From the NCBI RefSeq assembly GCF_025464955.1, contig NZ_JAODNM010000139.1, positions 1 to 64,000 of the forward strand: a DNA stretch of 64,000 nt. Direction: 5' to 3'. Numbering within the stretch: the stretch's first letter is position 1; each line of letters opens with the position of its first letter. This document shows, one piece after another, positions 24,957 to 33,754 of this stretch. A program made the translations under genes and the position numbers. The notes below the pieces were generated by a model, which saw only the letters and a program-made list of their open reading frames with translations, was not told the origin of the DNA and searched no databases. This DNA comes from Amycolatopsis sp. (GTDB lineage Bacteria > Actinomycetota > Actinomycetes > Mycobacteriales > Pseudonocardiaceae).

Positions 24957-25976
24957 ATGACCACCCCGCAGCCGGTGCTGGGCCCGCTCACCTCCGCCGC
25001 GATCTTCCTGGTGGTGACCATCGATCCCGGTGGCGAGACGGCGGCTCGCGAGCTGCTGGAAGACCTCGCCGGGCTGCGGCGCTCGGTGGGTTTCCGAGTG
25101 CCCACCGGGAACCTCACCGCAGTGGCCGGTGTCGGATCCGAGGCCTGGGACAGGTTGTTCACCGGTCCGCGTCCCGCTGGGCTGCACCCGTTCCGCGAAC
25201 TCGCCGGGGAGGTGCACCAGGCTGTTTCCACCCCTGGTGACCTGCTGTTCCACATCAGGGCCTGGCAGCTGGACCTGTGTTTCGAGCTGGCCACCCGCAT
25301 CATGGACCGGCTCTCCGGTTCGGTGACGCTGTGTGATGAGGTTCAGGGCTTCAAGTTCTTCGAGGAGCGCGACCTGCTCGGGTTCGTCGACGGCACGGAG
25401 AACCCCGACGGTGCTGACGCCGGCGCCGCTGTTTTCGTCGGCGACGAGGACGGGGAGTTCGCCGGAAGCAGTTACGTCATCGTGCAGAAGTACCTGCACG
25501 ACATGGCCGCGTGGGACGCCCTCGCGGTGGAGGAGCAGGAAAAAGTGGTCGGCCGGACGAAGCTGTCCGACATCGAGCTGGCCGACGACGTCAAACCGGC
25601 GAACTCCCATGTCGCGCTGAATACGATCACCGACGCTGACGGCACCGAGCGGCAGATCGTTCGCGACAACATGCCGTTCGGCAGCCCGGGGCGGGGTGAG
25701 TTCGGTACCTACTTCATCGGGTACGCCAGTACTCCCGACGTCACCGAGCAGATGCTCGAGAACATGTTCATCGGCAACCCGCCCGGGGTGTACGACCGGA
25801 TCCTCGACTTCTCCACCGCGGTCACCGGTTCACTGTTCTTCGTGCCCACGGCCGATTTCCTCGAAAACCAGCCTGACCTTCCCGAAGCGGCCGAACCGGC
25901 CGTGACCCTCGAAACCCCGCCGCTCGCCGCCGGTTCCCTCGGCATCGGCAGTCTGAAAAGGAGCGTTGTGTCATGA
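24957..25976 (+). CDS. DyP-type peroxidase with encapsulin-targeting tail
   Basis: 339 residues. Dye-decolourising haem peroxidase, B-type: GFVDGTENP with distal D145, proximal haem ligand H218 (NSHVALN) and distal R236 (RDNMPFG). These lie eight positions before the D153/H226/R244 of Rhodococcus DypB as I recall them. The last residues, GSLGIGSLKRS followed by VVS, match the cargo-loading peptide consensus of encapsulin systems. The stop overlaps the encapsulin ATG (ATGA). It uses hydrogen peroxide and acts inside the protein shell; physiological substrates are unknown. Confidence 0.93.
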   Translation: MTTPQPVLGPLTSAAIFLVVTIDPGGETAARELLEDLAGLRRSVGFRVPTGNLTAVAGVGSEAWDRLFTGPRPAGLHPFRELAGEVHQAVSTPGDLLFHIRAWQLDLCFELATRIMDRLSGSVTLCDEVQGFKFFEERDLLGFVDGTENPDGADAGAAVFVGDEDGEFAGSSYVIVQKYLHDMAAWDALAVEEQEKVVGRTKLSDIELADDVKPANSHVALNTITDADGTERQIVRDNMPFGSPGRGEFGTYFIGYASTPDVTEQMLENMFIGNPPGVYDRILDFSTAVTGSLFFVPTADFLENQPDLPEAAEPAVTLETPPLAAGSLGIGSLKRSVVS

Positions 25977-26770
25977 ACAACCTGCACCGCGAACTCGCCC
26001 CGATCTCGGACGCGGCCTGGGCGGACATCGAGTCCGAGGCCAAGCGCACCTTCAAGCGCAACGTGGCCGGCCGCCGCGTCGTCGACCTGCAGGGACCGGC
26101 CGGCACCGAACTCTCCGCGGTCGGCACCGGGCACTTGGCGCGCCTCGATCCGCCCGCCGAAGGGGTCATCTCGCGGGCTCGGTTGTTTCAGCCGATCGTG
26201 GAGCTGAGGGTGCCGTTCGTCGTCAGTCGCGACGCCGTCGACGACGTCGAGCGAGGGTCGCAGGACTCGGACTGGCAGCCCGTCAAGGACGCCGCGACGA
26301 AGATCGCGTTCGCCGAGGACAGGGCCGTGTTCGAGGGCTACGCGGCGGCCGGCATCGCGGGTATCCGCGAGAGCTCGTCGAACCCGGCGCTGACGCTGCC
26401 CGACGAAGTCCGTGACTACCCGGACGTCGTCAGCCAGGCGATCAGCTCGCTGCGGCTGGCCGGGGTCAACGGCCCGTACTCGCTGTTGCTCAGCGCGGAC
26501 GCGTACACGGCCGTCAACGAGACCGCCGACCATGGTTTCCCCATTCGCGACCACCTCTCGCGGGTCGTCGACGGCGAGATCATCTGGGCCCCGGCGATCG
26601 ACGGCGCGTTCGTGCTGTCCACCCGCGGCGGCGACTACGAGCTGCACCTCGGGCAGGACCTGTCGATCGGTTACTCCTCCCACGACTCGACGAGTATCGA
26701 GCTGTACTTCCAGGAGTCGCTGACCTTCCTCATGTACACCAGCGAAGCCGCCGTCGCGCTGCACCCCTGA
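25973..26770 (+). CDS. encapsulin shell protein, family 1 (linocin M18/CFP29-like)
   Basis: 265 residues, the standard family length. The HK97-fold signatures are clear: NNLHRELAPISDAAWADIE at the start, TFKRNVAGRRVVDLQGPAG, the E-loop GHLARLDPP and a C-terminal QDLSIGYSSHDSTSIELYF then QESLTF. It self-assembles into an icosahedral nanocompartment (usually about 24 nm for this length) that packages the DyP peroxidase encoded immediately upstream. A ribosome binding site, AAAGGAG, lies within the end of the peroxidase gene. Confidence 0.95.
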   Translation: MNNLHRELAPISDAAWADIESEAKRTFKRNVAGRRVVDLQGPAGTELSAVGTGHLARLDPPAEGVISRARLFQPIVELRVPFVVSRDAVDDVERGSQDSDWQPVKDAATKIAFAEDRAVFEGYAAAGIAGIRESSSNPALTLPDEVRDYPDVVSQAISSLRLAGVNGPYSLLLSADAYTAVNETADHGFPIRDHLSRVVDGEIIWAPAIDGAFVLSTRGGDYELHLGQDLSIGYSSHDSTSIELYFQESLTFLMYTSEAAVALHP

Positions 26771-26774
26771 GCCC

Positions 26775-27410
26775 TCACCGCACACCGCGGGGACGGAACT
26801 GGATGCTGATGCGCGGGCCGACCGGTTTCGCTGTCTTGGGGATGGCGTGTTCACAGGTGCGCTGGCAGGACCCGCCCATGACGATCAGGTCCCCGTGGCC
26901 GAGCTGGTGCCGCAGCGCGGGCCCGCCGGCCCGCGGGCGCAGCAGCAGCGCTCGTGGGGCGCCGATCGAAATGATCGCGACCATGGTGTCCGAGGTGCTC
27001 CCGCGGCCGATGGTGTCGCCGTGCCAAGCGACGCTGTCCCGTCCGTCCCGGTAGAAGCACAGACCCGCGGTGCGGAACGGTTCGCCCAGCTCAGCGGCGT
27101 AGTGCGCGCTGAGTGCATCGCGCGCTTCGCGAAGCACGTCGTCCGGCAGCTCGTCGGCCTCGTCGTAGAAGCTGAGGAGCCGCGGCACTTCGACGACCCG
27201 CTCGTACATCTGGCGCCGCTCCGCCCGCCACGGCACCTCGTCGGCCAGCCGCTCGAACAGCTTGTCCGCCCCGGTCAGCCAGCCAGGGAGGACGTCGATC
27301 CAGGCCCCGTCCCGCAACTCCGTGCGGCGGGCGGGCGCGAGCGAGCGGACCCGGGTGACCCCGGTGACCCCGATGTCGTCGAAGAGCGAACCCTGCAAAG
27401 CCTGCGACAT
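26775..27410 (-). CDS. AlkB-like 2-oxoglutarate/Fe(II) dioxygenase
   Basis: 211 residues. Jelly-roll dioxygenase with the HxD iron motif in VAWHGDT, the distal His in CEHAIPK, and the AlkB C-terminal Arg pair in GPRISIQFRPR (2-oxoglutarate and substrate binding). The role is oxidative demethylation of N-alkylated bases in DNA or RNA. The start at 27410 (MSQALQG) is preferred to a TTG at 27428 because TACAGT ends 6 nt before the ATG, giving a leaderless promoter. A perfect LexA box lies over the -35 position. Convergent with the encapsulin gene (4-bp gap). Confidence 0.88.
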   Translation of the reverse strand: MSQALQGSLFDDIGVTGVTRVRSLAPARRTELRDGAWIDVLPGWLTGADKLFERLADEVPWRAERRQMYERVVEVPRLLSFYDEADELPDDVLREARDALSAHYAAELGEPFRTAGLCFYRDGRDSVAWHGDTIGRGSTSDTMVAIISIGAPRALLLRPRAGGPALRHQLGHGDLIVMGGSCQRTCEHAIPKTAKPVGPRISIQFRPRGVR

Positions 27411-27430
27411 ACCTCGACTGTACCCCAACG

Positions 27431-27446
27431 TCGAACATGTGTTCGA
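27431..27446. promoter_or_regulatory. LexA (SOS) box shared by the AlkB-like and AlkD-like genes
   Basis: TCGAACATGTGTTCGA matches the actinobacterial/mycobacterial SOS box TCGAAC-N4-GTTCGA exactly. It lies 20 bp upstream of the AlkB-like ATG and 49 bp upstream of the AlkD-like GTG. It covers the -35 position of the predicted leaderless AlkB promoter (TACAGT at 27422-27417). Confidence 0.85.
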
Positions 27447-27495
27447 CTATGGTTTCCTCGTAAGCTGAATCTCACGCGACGGACAGGAGGCTGAG

Positions 27496-28170
27496 GTGGC
27501 CGAGACGACGTTGGCCGAGGTGATGGCCGAGTTGGCCGCGCTCGAGAACCCGAAGGCACGCAAGGTCAACGAGAAACATGGTGACGATCACGGGGTGAAC
27601 CTCGGTAAGCTGCGCGCGCTCGCGAAGCGGTTGAAGACGCAGCAGGAACTGGCGCGCCAGCTCTGGGAGACCGGTGACACCGCGGCGAGCCTGCTGGCGA
27701 TCCTGATCTGTCGGCCGAAGGCGTTCGAGCGTGACGAGTTGGACGTCCTGGTGCGCGACGCGCGCAGCCCCAAGGTGCACGACTGGCTGGTGAACTACGT
27801 GGTGAAACAGAACCCGCATGCCGAAGAGCTGCGCGTGGCCTGGTTCACCGATCAGGATCCGGTAGTGGCGAGTGCCGGCTGGGCGCTGACCACCGAACGC
27901 GTGGCCAAGGAGCCTGAGGGCCTCGACCTCGAGGGGCTGTTGGTAGTCATTGAGGCGGACATGAAAGACGCCCCGGATCGCCTGCAGTGGGCGATGAACC
28001 ACTGCCTCGCCCAGATCGGGATCGAGCACGCCGAGCACCGAGCCCGCGCACTCGGCATCGGCGAGCGACTCGAGGTGCTCAAGGACTACCCGACACCCCC
28101 GAACTGCACGTCGCCGTACGCGCCCATCTGGATCACCGAGATGGTGCCCCGACAGCCCGCCGAGCCTTGA
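27496..28170 (+). CDS. DNA alkylation repair protein, AlkD-like HEAT-repeat family
   Basis: 224 residues, GTG start with AGGAGG upstream. Helical HEAT-like repeats (PF08713 type) run the whole length: VNLGKLRALAKRLKTQQELA, then LWETGDTAASLLAILICRP, VHDWLVNYVVKQNPHAEELR, and near the end MNHCLAQIGIEHAEHRARAL. AlkD proteins are monofunctional glycosylases that excise cationic alkylated bases such as 3-methyladenine and 7-methylguanine. Whether the catalytic Asp/Trp cleft residues of Bacillus AlkD are conserved cannot be aligned by eye. Divergent from the AlkB-like gene, with the LexA box between them. Confidence 0.75.
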   Translation: MAETTLAEVMAELAALENPKARKVNEKHGDDHGVNLGKLRALAKRLKTQQELARQLWETGDTAASLLAILICRPKAFERDELDVLVRDARSPKVHDWLVNYVVKQNPHAEELRVAWFTDQDPVVASAGWALTTERVAKEPEGLDLEGLLVVIEADMKDAPDRLQWAMNHCLAQIGIEHAEHRARALGIGERLEVLKDYPTPPNCTSPYAPIWITEMVPRQPAEP

Positions 28171-28173
28171 TGT

Positions 28174-29319
28174 TCAGGGTTCGATACCGAGCAGGGTCCG
28201 CCCGTAGTGTTCCCTGGCGAGATCGGGAGCGATCGTCGCGTGCCGCACGGCGACCTCGACGTCGCGCCAGATCCGTTGCAGCGCATTGGTTTGGGCGAAT
28301 CCCGCGGTACCGACAGCGGTGAGCAGCAGGTTCACCGCCTCCCGGATGCTCCTCGCCGCGGTCCCGGCGTCCATTCCCGCACGGGCCTGGGTGGGCGGGT
28401 CGAGCTGGGTCTGCGTCTCGATTCCGCGTTCGACGTCGTCGAGCGCGCGGTACAGGCGCAACCTGGCGGTGTCGATGAGCGACGCCGCTTCGGCCACCGC
28501 GAGCTGGACGGTCGCGGAATCGGCTCGGCGCGGGCTCTTCGCGGTGTCGCCGAGCTTCTCCAAGGTCGAGGCCAGTGCGGCCTCGGCCATCCCGAGCAGG
28601 GGCGCCACGACAGTGAGGGTGAGTGCGGTGATGACTGTCGCGCCATACAGCGGCTCGTCCGGAAAAGCGCCGCTGTACCCGCCGCTGAGCATTTTGCCGC
28701 GCGAGATCACGCGGTGGTCGGGGACGAAGACCTCCTCGTAGACAAGCGTGTCACCACCGGTGGCCCTCATACCCGCGACTTGCCACGTGTTCTCGATCGT
28801 TCCGGCGCTCAGGGGCAGCAGCGCCAGGTCGGAGTCCTCGGTTCCTTCGCCGGCGGATACAGCGACGATCGCCCAGTCGGACTGGTGCATCCCGGACATC
28901 GGCGCCCACCGGCCGGAGATCACCACACCGCCCTCAGTGGGGCGAGCGGTGCCGACGATCGTCAGATGGCTGCACACCGTCACGCGGGGATCGGCACCCC
29001 AGACCTCTTCGCGGGCGCGCTCGCCGTACAGGGCGGCCATGAAACAGCCACCGGACAGGATCATCGCCACCCACGCGCTGGACCCGCAGCCGCGCCCCAA
29101 CGCGGCGTACACCTCGAACGCCGTCCGGAATCTGGCCTCTGGCCCGCCCGACCGGCGCGGCACACAAAGGCTGAGGAAACCGGCCTCGCGGAGCCGCCGG
29201 GTGACCGCCTCCGGCAGCCTGCCGAGGCGGTCGGCCTCGCCGGCATGTTCGGCCAGCAGCGCGACCGACTCGTCGGCTTTGCGCGTTAGGTCAGTCGCAG
29301 GGGGAAGTCCACTCTCCAT
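28174..29319 (-). CDS. acyl-CoA dehydrogenase-fold flavin-dependent monooxygenase-like protein
   Basis: 381 residues. Three-domain acyl-CoA dehydrogenase fold: an N-terminal helical part (VALLAEHAGEADRLGRLPEA, AGFLSLCVPRRSGG), a middle beta-domain (RWAPMSGMHQSDWAIV) and a C-terminal helical bundle. The catalytic Glu region of true dehydrogenases is not evident, and the sequence resembles the HpaB/DszC-like two-component monooxygenases (group D). These use reduced FMN from a separate reductase; none is adjacent. Start ATG 29319 was chosen because upstream sequence in frame is atypical. Convergent with the AlkD-like gene (3-bp gap). Confidence 0.7.
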   Translation of the reverse strand: MESGLPPATDLTRKADESVALLAEHAGEADRLGRLPEAVTRRLREAGFLSLCVPRRSGGPEARFRTAFEVYAALGRGCGSSAWVAMILSGGCFMAALYGERAREEVWGADPRVTVCSHLTIVGTARPTEGGVVISGRWAPMSGMHQSDWAIVAVSAGEGTEDSDLALLPLSAGTIENTWQVAGMRATGGDTLVYEEVFVPDHRVISRGKMLSGGYSGAFPDEPLYGATVITALTLTVVAPLLGMAEAALASTLEKLGDTAKSPRRADSATVQLAVAEAASLIDTARLRLYRALDDVERGIETQTQLDPPTQARAGMDAGTAARSIREAVNLLLTAVGTAGFAQTNALQRIWRDVEVAVRHATIAPDLAREHYGRTLLGIEP

Positions 29320-29429
29320 GGATCGAACGTACTCGGCCTGGTCACTTGCCACCGCTGCCCGGCTCCACGTCTCCACGGTCGAGGTGCTCGGCCGAAACTG
29401 ACATCCTGCGCGACTCGGCCAACACGCGT

Positions 29430-32400
29430 TCACAGATCGCCGACACGTGTGCAGGGACGGCGGGCACGCCGGTGGGCGGGTCGACTCCCGGGCAAGTCAC
29501 CGTCGAGTTGCGGCTGGTGACGGAACCGGATGTAGGGCTCATCGACAGCACCGGGTGCACACTGTGCGGCGGCGATCCACTGTGGAGCGTCGGCGCGGGT
29601 AGCGACGGCCAGTGCCTGGCGGTAGTGGTCCGCGGCTTGGCTCGGTCGGCCCAGGGCTGCGGCGAGGTCGCCGAGGTACTGCGCGACGGGGCCGAGCGTG
29701 AGCAGTCCGCTGCCGGCTCCGGCGAGTTCGGCGGACGCGGGCAGAAGTTCGGCGTGGAGCCGTTCCATCGTCGGGTGGTCGTCGAATTCGATGGCGAGGA
29801 CGGCGTGGAGGCAGGCGCGGGCTTCATAGAGCAGGTCGTGAGGTGACGTGGGGATTTCCGCGGCCGCCGCCCTCGCCCGGTCTCGGCGACCTGCCGCGAG
29901 CAGGGTGAACGGACGGCACCAGGGTTCGTAGCCGCCGAAGTCTCCGTCCGTCTCCAGTGGACCTCCCCGCTGGACTCCTTGACACAGCAGGGAAAGGGCA
30001 AGGATTCCATTGTCCATTCCGGACATCCCGGTGCCGGCCAGCCGTGCGGCCGCAGCGCGGTAGGCGGCCTCGGCTTCGCGGGGCTTCCCGGACACCGCAG
30101 TACGAAGTGCCTGGTACCACTGGGTGAACACGCTCACGAGCGGGGATCGGTAGTCCTCGCCGAGCCGGTCGGCCGCCGCGGCGTGCTCGTCGGCGATGGT
30201 GAACTCGGCGAGCGCGGAATGGGCTTGGACAAGAACAAGGTGGCCGAGCACCTCGAAGGTCACCAGCTCGTGCCGGGCGCCGATCTTGACCAGTTCCCTG
30301 CCGATGCCGGCTCGTCGAGGTGCGAGCCCGGTCCGGTCGAACGACTGCATGAACCGGGCGTTGAGAGCGAAGGCGAGCAGCGCCGGGTCGTCGAGCCCGC
30401 GTGCGATGGCCTCGGCTTCGTGCGCTGCCGCGCGTGCGCGGTCACCACCGGTGTTGCGCAGTTCGACGGCCAGCGTGGCCAGCAAACGGCTGCGAACCGC
30501 GGTATCGCCGGGCGGCAGCGCGGCCAGTGTGCGCTCGGTGACTTCGGCGATGTGGTGGGCGAGGTCGAGGTCGTCGTTGTCGGTCCAGAGCGCGGGCACG
30601 TCGAAAGCGCCGATCACCCGGGCGGTGAGCGCGGGGTCGTCGAGGCTCTCGGCCAGGGCAATCGCTTCGGCGCGGTGGTGCCGCGCCCGGGCGAGCGCAC
30701 CGGCCACGGCGAGCGCCCGCACCATGCCCATGACCAGGCCGAGCCGGACCCGGACGTCGTTGTCACCCGAGCGTTCCTGGGCGGTCAGCGCGGCTTCCCA
30801 CAACCGGGCCGCCTCACTCGGCGCGAAACGACGTTCGGCCTGTTCGGCAGCGGCTCGGGTGTAGCGGGCGGCGCGCCCCGCGGTCGCCGGGTCCTCAGCC
30901 AGCAAGAAATGGTGAGCCAGCGCGTCGACGTCGTCCGGACGCAGCCGCTCGATCGCCTCGCCGACGGTGGCGTGCCAGCGAGCCCGTCGCGAGTGCGAGA
31001 TGTCGTGGTACACGGTGTCGCGCACCAGCGCGTGTGCGAACCGGAACAGCCGCGGCCCGCGTTCGACCAGAAAACCTCGCTGTGTTGCGGACTCGACGAC
31101 GTCGAGCGCGGTGGGCTCGCCCGAGACGGCGGTCAGCACCTCGAGATCGACCTCGCTGCCGAGCACCGCGGCCTGCTGCAGGATCGTCCGGTCCGGCTCG
31201 GGCAGCTTGGCTACGCGGAAGCGAACGACGTCGCGCACTCCCGGCGGCACCGACTCCAGCCCGTCGGCACCGTCGGCGTCGAACAGCCTCGCGAGCTCCC
31301 GGACGAAGAACGGGTTGCCGCCGCTGCGCTGGTAGATCACGTCCGCGGTCGCCGCGTCCACCTCTCGGCCGATCGTTTCGCGCACGAGTTCGGGCACCTC
31401 TGCTCGCGCAAGTCCGCCGAGGTAGATCCGAGTGGGCTCGGCTCGAGCGACGCGGCCGAGGAAGTCGGCCAGCTCGGGGGAGAGATCGGTGGTGCGGTAG
31501 GTCGCGACCACCAGCACCGGCTGCGCGACGGGCTCGGCCACCACCGACGCCAGCAGGGCCAACGTTTCCTCACCGGCCCAGTGCAGGTCGTCCAGCACCA
31601 GCAGCAGGGGAGCCCGCCGTGCGACCGCGGTGAGCTGGGCGCCGACGGCGCGGTACCAGTGGAACCGGGCCGCCATGGGGTCGCTGTCGGAGTCCGGGCC
31701 GGACGGCGGCTCATCGAGCTTGTCGTGCCCGTCGGCGAGCGCGGCCAGGATCTGGTGCCACGGCCAGGCCGAGGGCGCGCCCTCGTGTTCCGGGTTGCCG
31801 CCCCACGCGGTCGTCCATCCCTGTGTTGCCAGCTGGGCAGCGAACGATTCGGCGAGCGCTGTCTTGCCCGCCCCGGCATCACCAGAGACCACTACGAGCC
31901 TGAGCCATCCCTGATTGACCGTGGCTGCCGCGACGTCGGCCAGCTGCGTGGTTTCCTCGGCGCGTCCGATCAGCTGCCGGGCCCGGACTCGCGTCGCGGC
32001 TGGTTCTGCCGTGCCGTACAGGCGGGGTTCGTGTCCCAGGATGTCTGCCTCCAGCTCCCGCAGGGCAGGACCCGGATCGACGCCGAGATCTTCGGCGAGG
32101 ACCTGCCGTGCCCGACGCAGCGCGCCCAACGCGTCGCCCTGCCGCCCGGCCCGGTACAGCGCCAGTGCGAGCAGCCGCCAGCCGTCTTCGCGCCAGGGAT
32201 GCCCCGCGACCTGCGTCTCCAGCGCTGGGACGGCCTCGGCGGCCCGGCCCAGCGCCAGCAGTGCCTCCGCACGCCACTCCCGTGCCACCAGCCGCAGCTC
32301 GTCCAGGCTGGAAATCTCCCCGCGCGCCCACGCCTGATCGGCGAACTCGGCGTAGGCGGGCCCTCGCCACAGCGCCAGTGCTTCGTCCACTTGGGACAAC

Positions 32401-32786
32401 GCCGCTCCGGCTCGACGTTGCGCCAGCAGCTCTCCGCAACCGACCACCGCGGTCTCGAAGCGCATCGCGTCCACTGTGTCCGGAGCCGTGCGCAGGGCAT
32501 AACCGGGCGCCATCGTCACCAGCAGTTCCGCGGGAGCGCGCGGCGGCCGATCGGGTTCGAGCGCCCGTCGCAGCGCCGAGACGAAGGTCTGGATCGCCCC
32601 CACCGCGCCCTCCGGCGGGTCGTCCCACAGGTCGTCGACGAGCCGCGCCACCGGGACCACCCGGCCGCGCGCGACCAGCAACCGCGCCAGCACCGCCCGG
32701 TGACGCGGTCCTTTCAGGACCAACAGACCGCGCGCGTCCTCGGCTACCAGCGGGCCGAGCACACGAAACCGCGCCGGCGAACCCAT
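29430..32786 (-). CDS. SARP/AfsR-type transcriptional activator with AAA ATPase and TPR region
   Basis: 1118 residues. Residues 1-95 are an OmpR-like winged helix (GPRHRAVLARLLVARGRVV, LVDDLWDDPP); about 100-245 form the bacterial transcriptional activator domain (BTAD); a P-loop GDAGAGKTAL lies near 302-311 with Walker B LLLVLDDLHWAG; the rest is helical, TPR-like. No C-terminal LuxR helix-turn-helix is seen. Family members switch on antibiotic and other secondary-metabolite genes. No biosynthetic cluster is in the window, so its targets are either the flanking oxidoreductase and hydrolase genes or distant. Confidence 0.85.
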   Translation of the reverse strand: MGSPARFRVLGPLVAEDARGLLVLKGPRHRAVLARLLVARGRVVPVARLVDDLWDDPPEGAVGAIQTFVSALRRALEPDRPPRAPAELLVTMAPGYALRTAPDTVDAMRFETAVVGCGELLAQRRAGAALSQVDEALALWRGPAYAEFADQAWARGEISSLDELRLVAREWRAEALLALGRAAEAVPALETQVAGHPWREDGWRLLALALYRAGRQGDALGALRRARQVLAEDLGVDPGPALRELEADILGHEPRLYGTAEPAATRVRARQLIGRAEETTQLADVAAATVNQGWLRLVVVSGDAGAGKTALAESFAAQLATQGWTTAWGGNPEHEGAPSAWPWHQILAALADGHDKLDEPPSGPDSDSDPMAARFHWYRAVGAQLTAVARRAPLLLVLDDLHWAGEETLALLASVVAEPVAQPVLVVATYRTTDLSPELADFLGRVARAEPTRIYLGGLARAEVPELVRETIGREVDAATADVIYQRSGGNPFFVRELARLFDADGADGLESVPPGVRDVVRFRVAKLPEPDRTILQQAAVLGSEVDLEVLTAVSGEPTALDVVESATQRGFLVERGPRLFRFAHALVRDTVYHDISHSRRARWHATVGEAIERLRPDDVDALAHHFLLAEDPATAGRAARYTRAAAEQAERRFAPSEAARLWEAALTAQERSGDNDVRVRLGLVMGMVRALAVAGALARARHHRAEAIALAESLDDPALTARVIGAFDVPALWTDNDDLDLAHHIAEVTERTLAALPPGDTAVRSRLLATLAVELRNTGGDRARAAAHEAEAIARGLDDPALLAFALNARFMQSFDRTGLAPRRAGIGRELVKIGARHELVTFEVLGHLVLVQAHSALAEFTIADEHAAAADRLGEDYRSPLVSVFTQWYQALRTAVSGKPREAEAAYRAAAARLAGTGMSGMDNGILALSLLCQGVQRGGPLETDGDFGGYEPWCRPFTLLAAGRRDRARAAAAEIPTSPHDLLYEARACLHAVLAIEFDDHPTMERLHAELLPASAELAGAGSGLLTLGPVAQYLGDLAAALGRPSQAADHYRQALAVATRADAPQWIAAAQCAPGAVDEPYIRFRHQPQLDGDLPGSRPAHRRARRPCTRVGDL

Positions 32787-32872
32787 CCACGCACTGTAGC
32801 CGCGGACGGTTTCGCGCTCGTGCTCAGTCGACGCTGACCGGATGCTGATTCGCCGGGCGGACGCTGACTCAC

Positions 32873-33745
32873 ATGCAGATCACCGGATTCGACTATCAGC
32901 GCGTGACCGCCGCCGACGGCGTCGCGCTCAACGTGGCCGTGGGCGGCCACGGCTCTCCGATCGTGCTGCTGCACGGCTTCCCGCAGACCCACCTGATGTG
33001 GCGGCACGTCGCCGCCGACCTCGCGGCCGACCACACCGTCATCTGTCCCGACCTGCGCGGTTACGGCGACAGCGACAAGCCCGCCGACGTGGACGGGCAG
33101 ACGTATTCCAAGCGCACCATGGCCGCCGACGTCGTCGCCGTCGCCAAGGCGTTCGGCCACGAGCGGTTCGCCCTCGCCGGACACGACCGCGGCGCGCTGG
33201 TCGCCATCCGGACCGGGCTCGACCACCCTGGCTCGGTCACCCACCTGGCTTCGCTCGACGTCCTGCCGACACTGGACATGTGGGACGTGCTCAGCGGGAC
33301 CACCGCCGCCGTCGGTTTCCACCTGTTCCTGATGGCTCAAGCCCCGGGGCTGCCCGAGCAGATGATCAGCGCCAGCGCCGACGCGTTCTTCGGCTATTTC
33401 CTCGACGCCTGGACGCAGAACCCCGACGCGATCCCCGCCGACGTCCGCGCCGAGTACCTGCGGGCGTCGCGCGACGCGGTGACGTCGATCGTGGCCGACT
33501 ACCGGGCCACGGCCACCGTCGACGTCGAACACGACACCGCGGACAAGCAAGCGGGCAACCGGCTTCGCATGCCGGTGACCGTGCTGCAACAGGACTGGGG
33601 GAGCGCCCTCGGTTACGATGCCGTGGCACTCTGGCGGGCGTGGGCGTCCGATCTCGACCACCGCACCGTGACCTGTGGCCACTTCATGGCCGAGGAAGCC
33701 CCCGCCGACGTGGTCAAGGCGCTCCGGGCACTGATCACGCGGTGA
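32873..33745 (+). CDS. alpha/beta hydrolase, haloacetate dehalogenase/epoxide hydrolase-like
   Basis: 290 residues. LLHGFPQTHLMW with the oxyanion HGFP, DLRGYGDSDKP, nucleophile D105 in GHDRGA and catalytic H270 in CGHFMAEEAP. The sequence framework matches fluoroacetate dehalogenases. However, the substrate-carboxylate Arg two turns on (R108 in the Burkholderia FA1 enzyme, from memory) is Leu109 here, and the halide-binding His-Trp pair reads His-Leu. Defluorination is therefore doubtful, and a general Asp-nucleophile hydrolase (epoxide or ester) is safer. Divergent from the SARP gene. Confidence 0.8.
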   Translation: MQITGFDYQRVTAADGVALNVAVGGHGSPIVLLHGFPQTHLMWRHVAADLAADHTVICPDLRGYGDSDKPADVDGQTYSKRTMAADVVAVAKAFGHERFALAGHDRGALVAIRTGLDHPGSVTHLASLDVLPTLDMWDVLSGTTAAVGFHLFLMAQAPGLPEQMISASADAFFGYFLDAWTQNPDAIPADVRAEYLRASRDAVTSIVADYRATATVDVEHDTADKQAGNRLRMPVTVLQQDWGSALGYDAVALWRAWASDLDHRTVTCGHFMAEEAPADVVKALRALITR

Positions 33746-33754
33746 GCCGAGCGG

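Noticed and set aside
29979..32837. A 952-codon plus-strand open frame opposite the SARP gene
   Set aside because: It is a GC-rich shadow: no domain is recognisable, it is rich in Arg/Gly/Pro, and the minus strand carries a clear SARP-AAA protein throughout.
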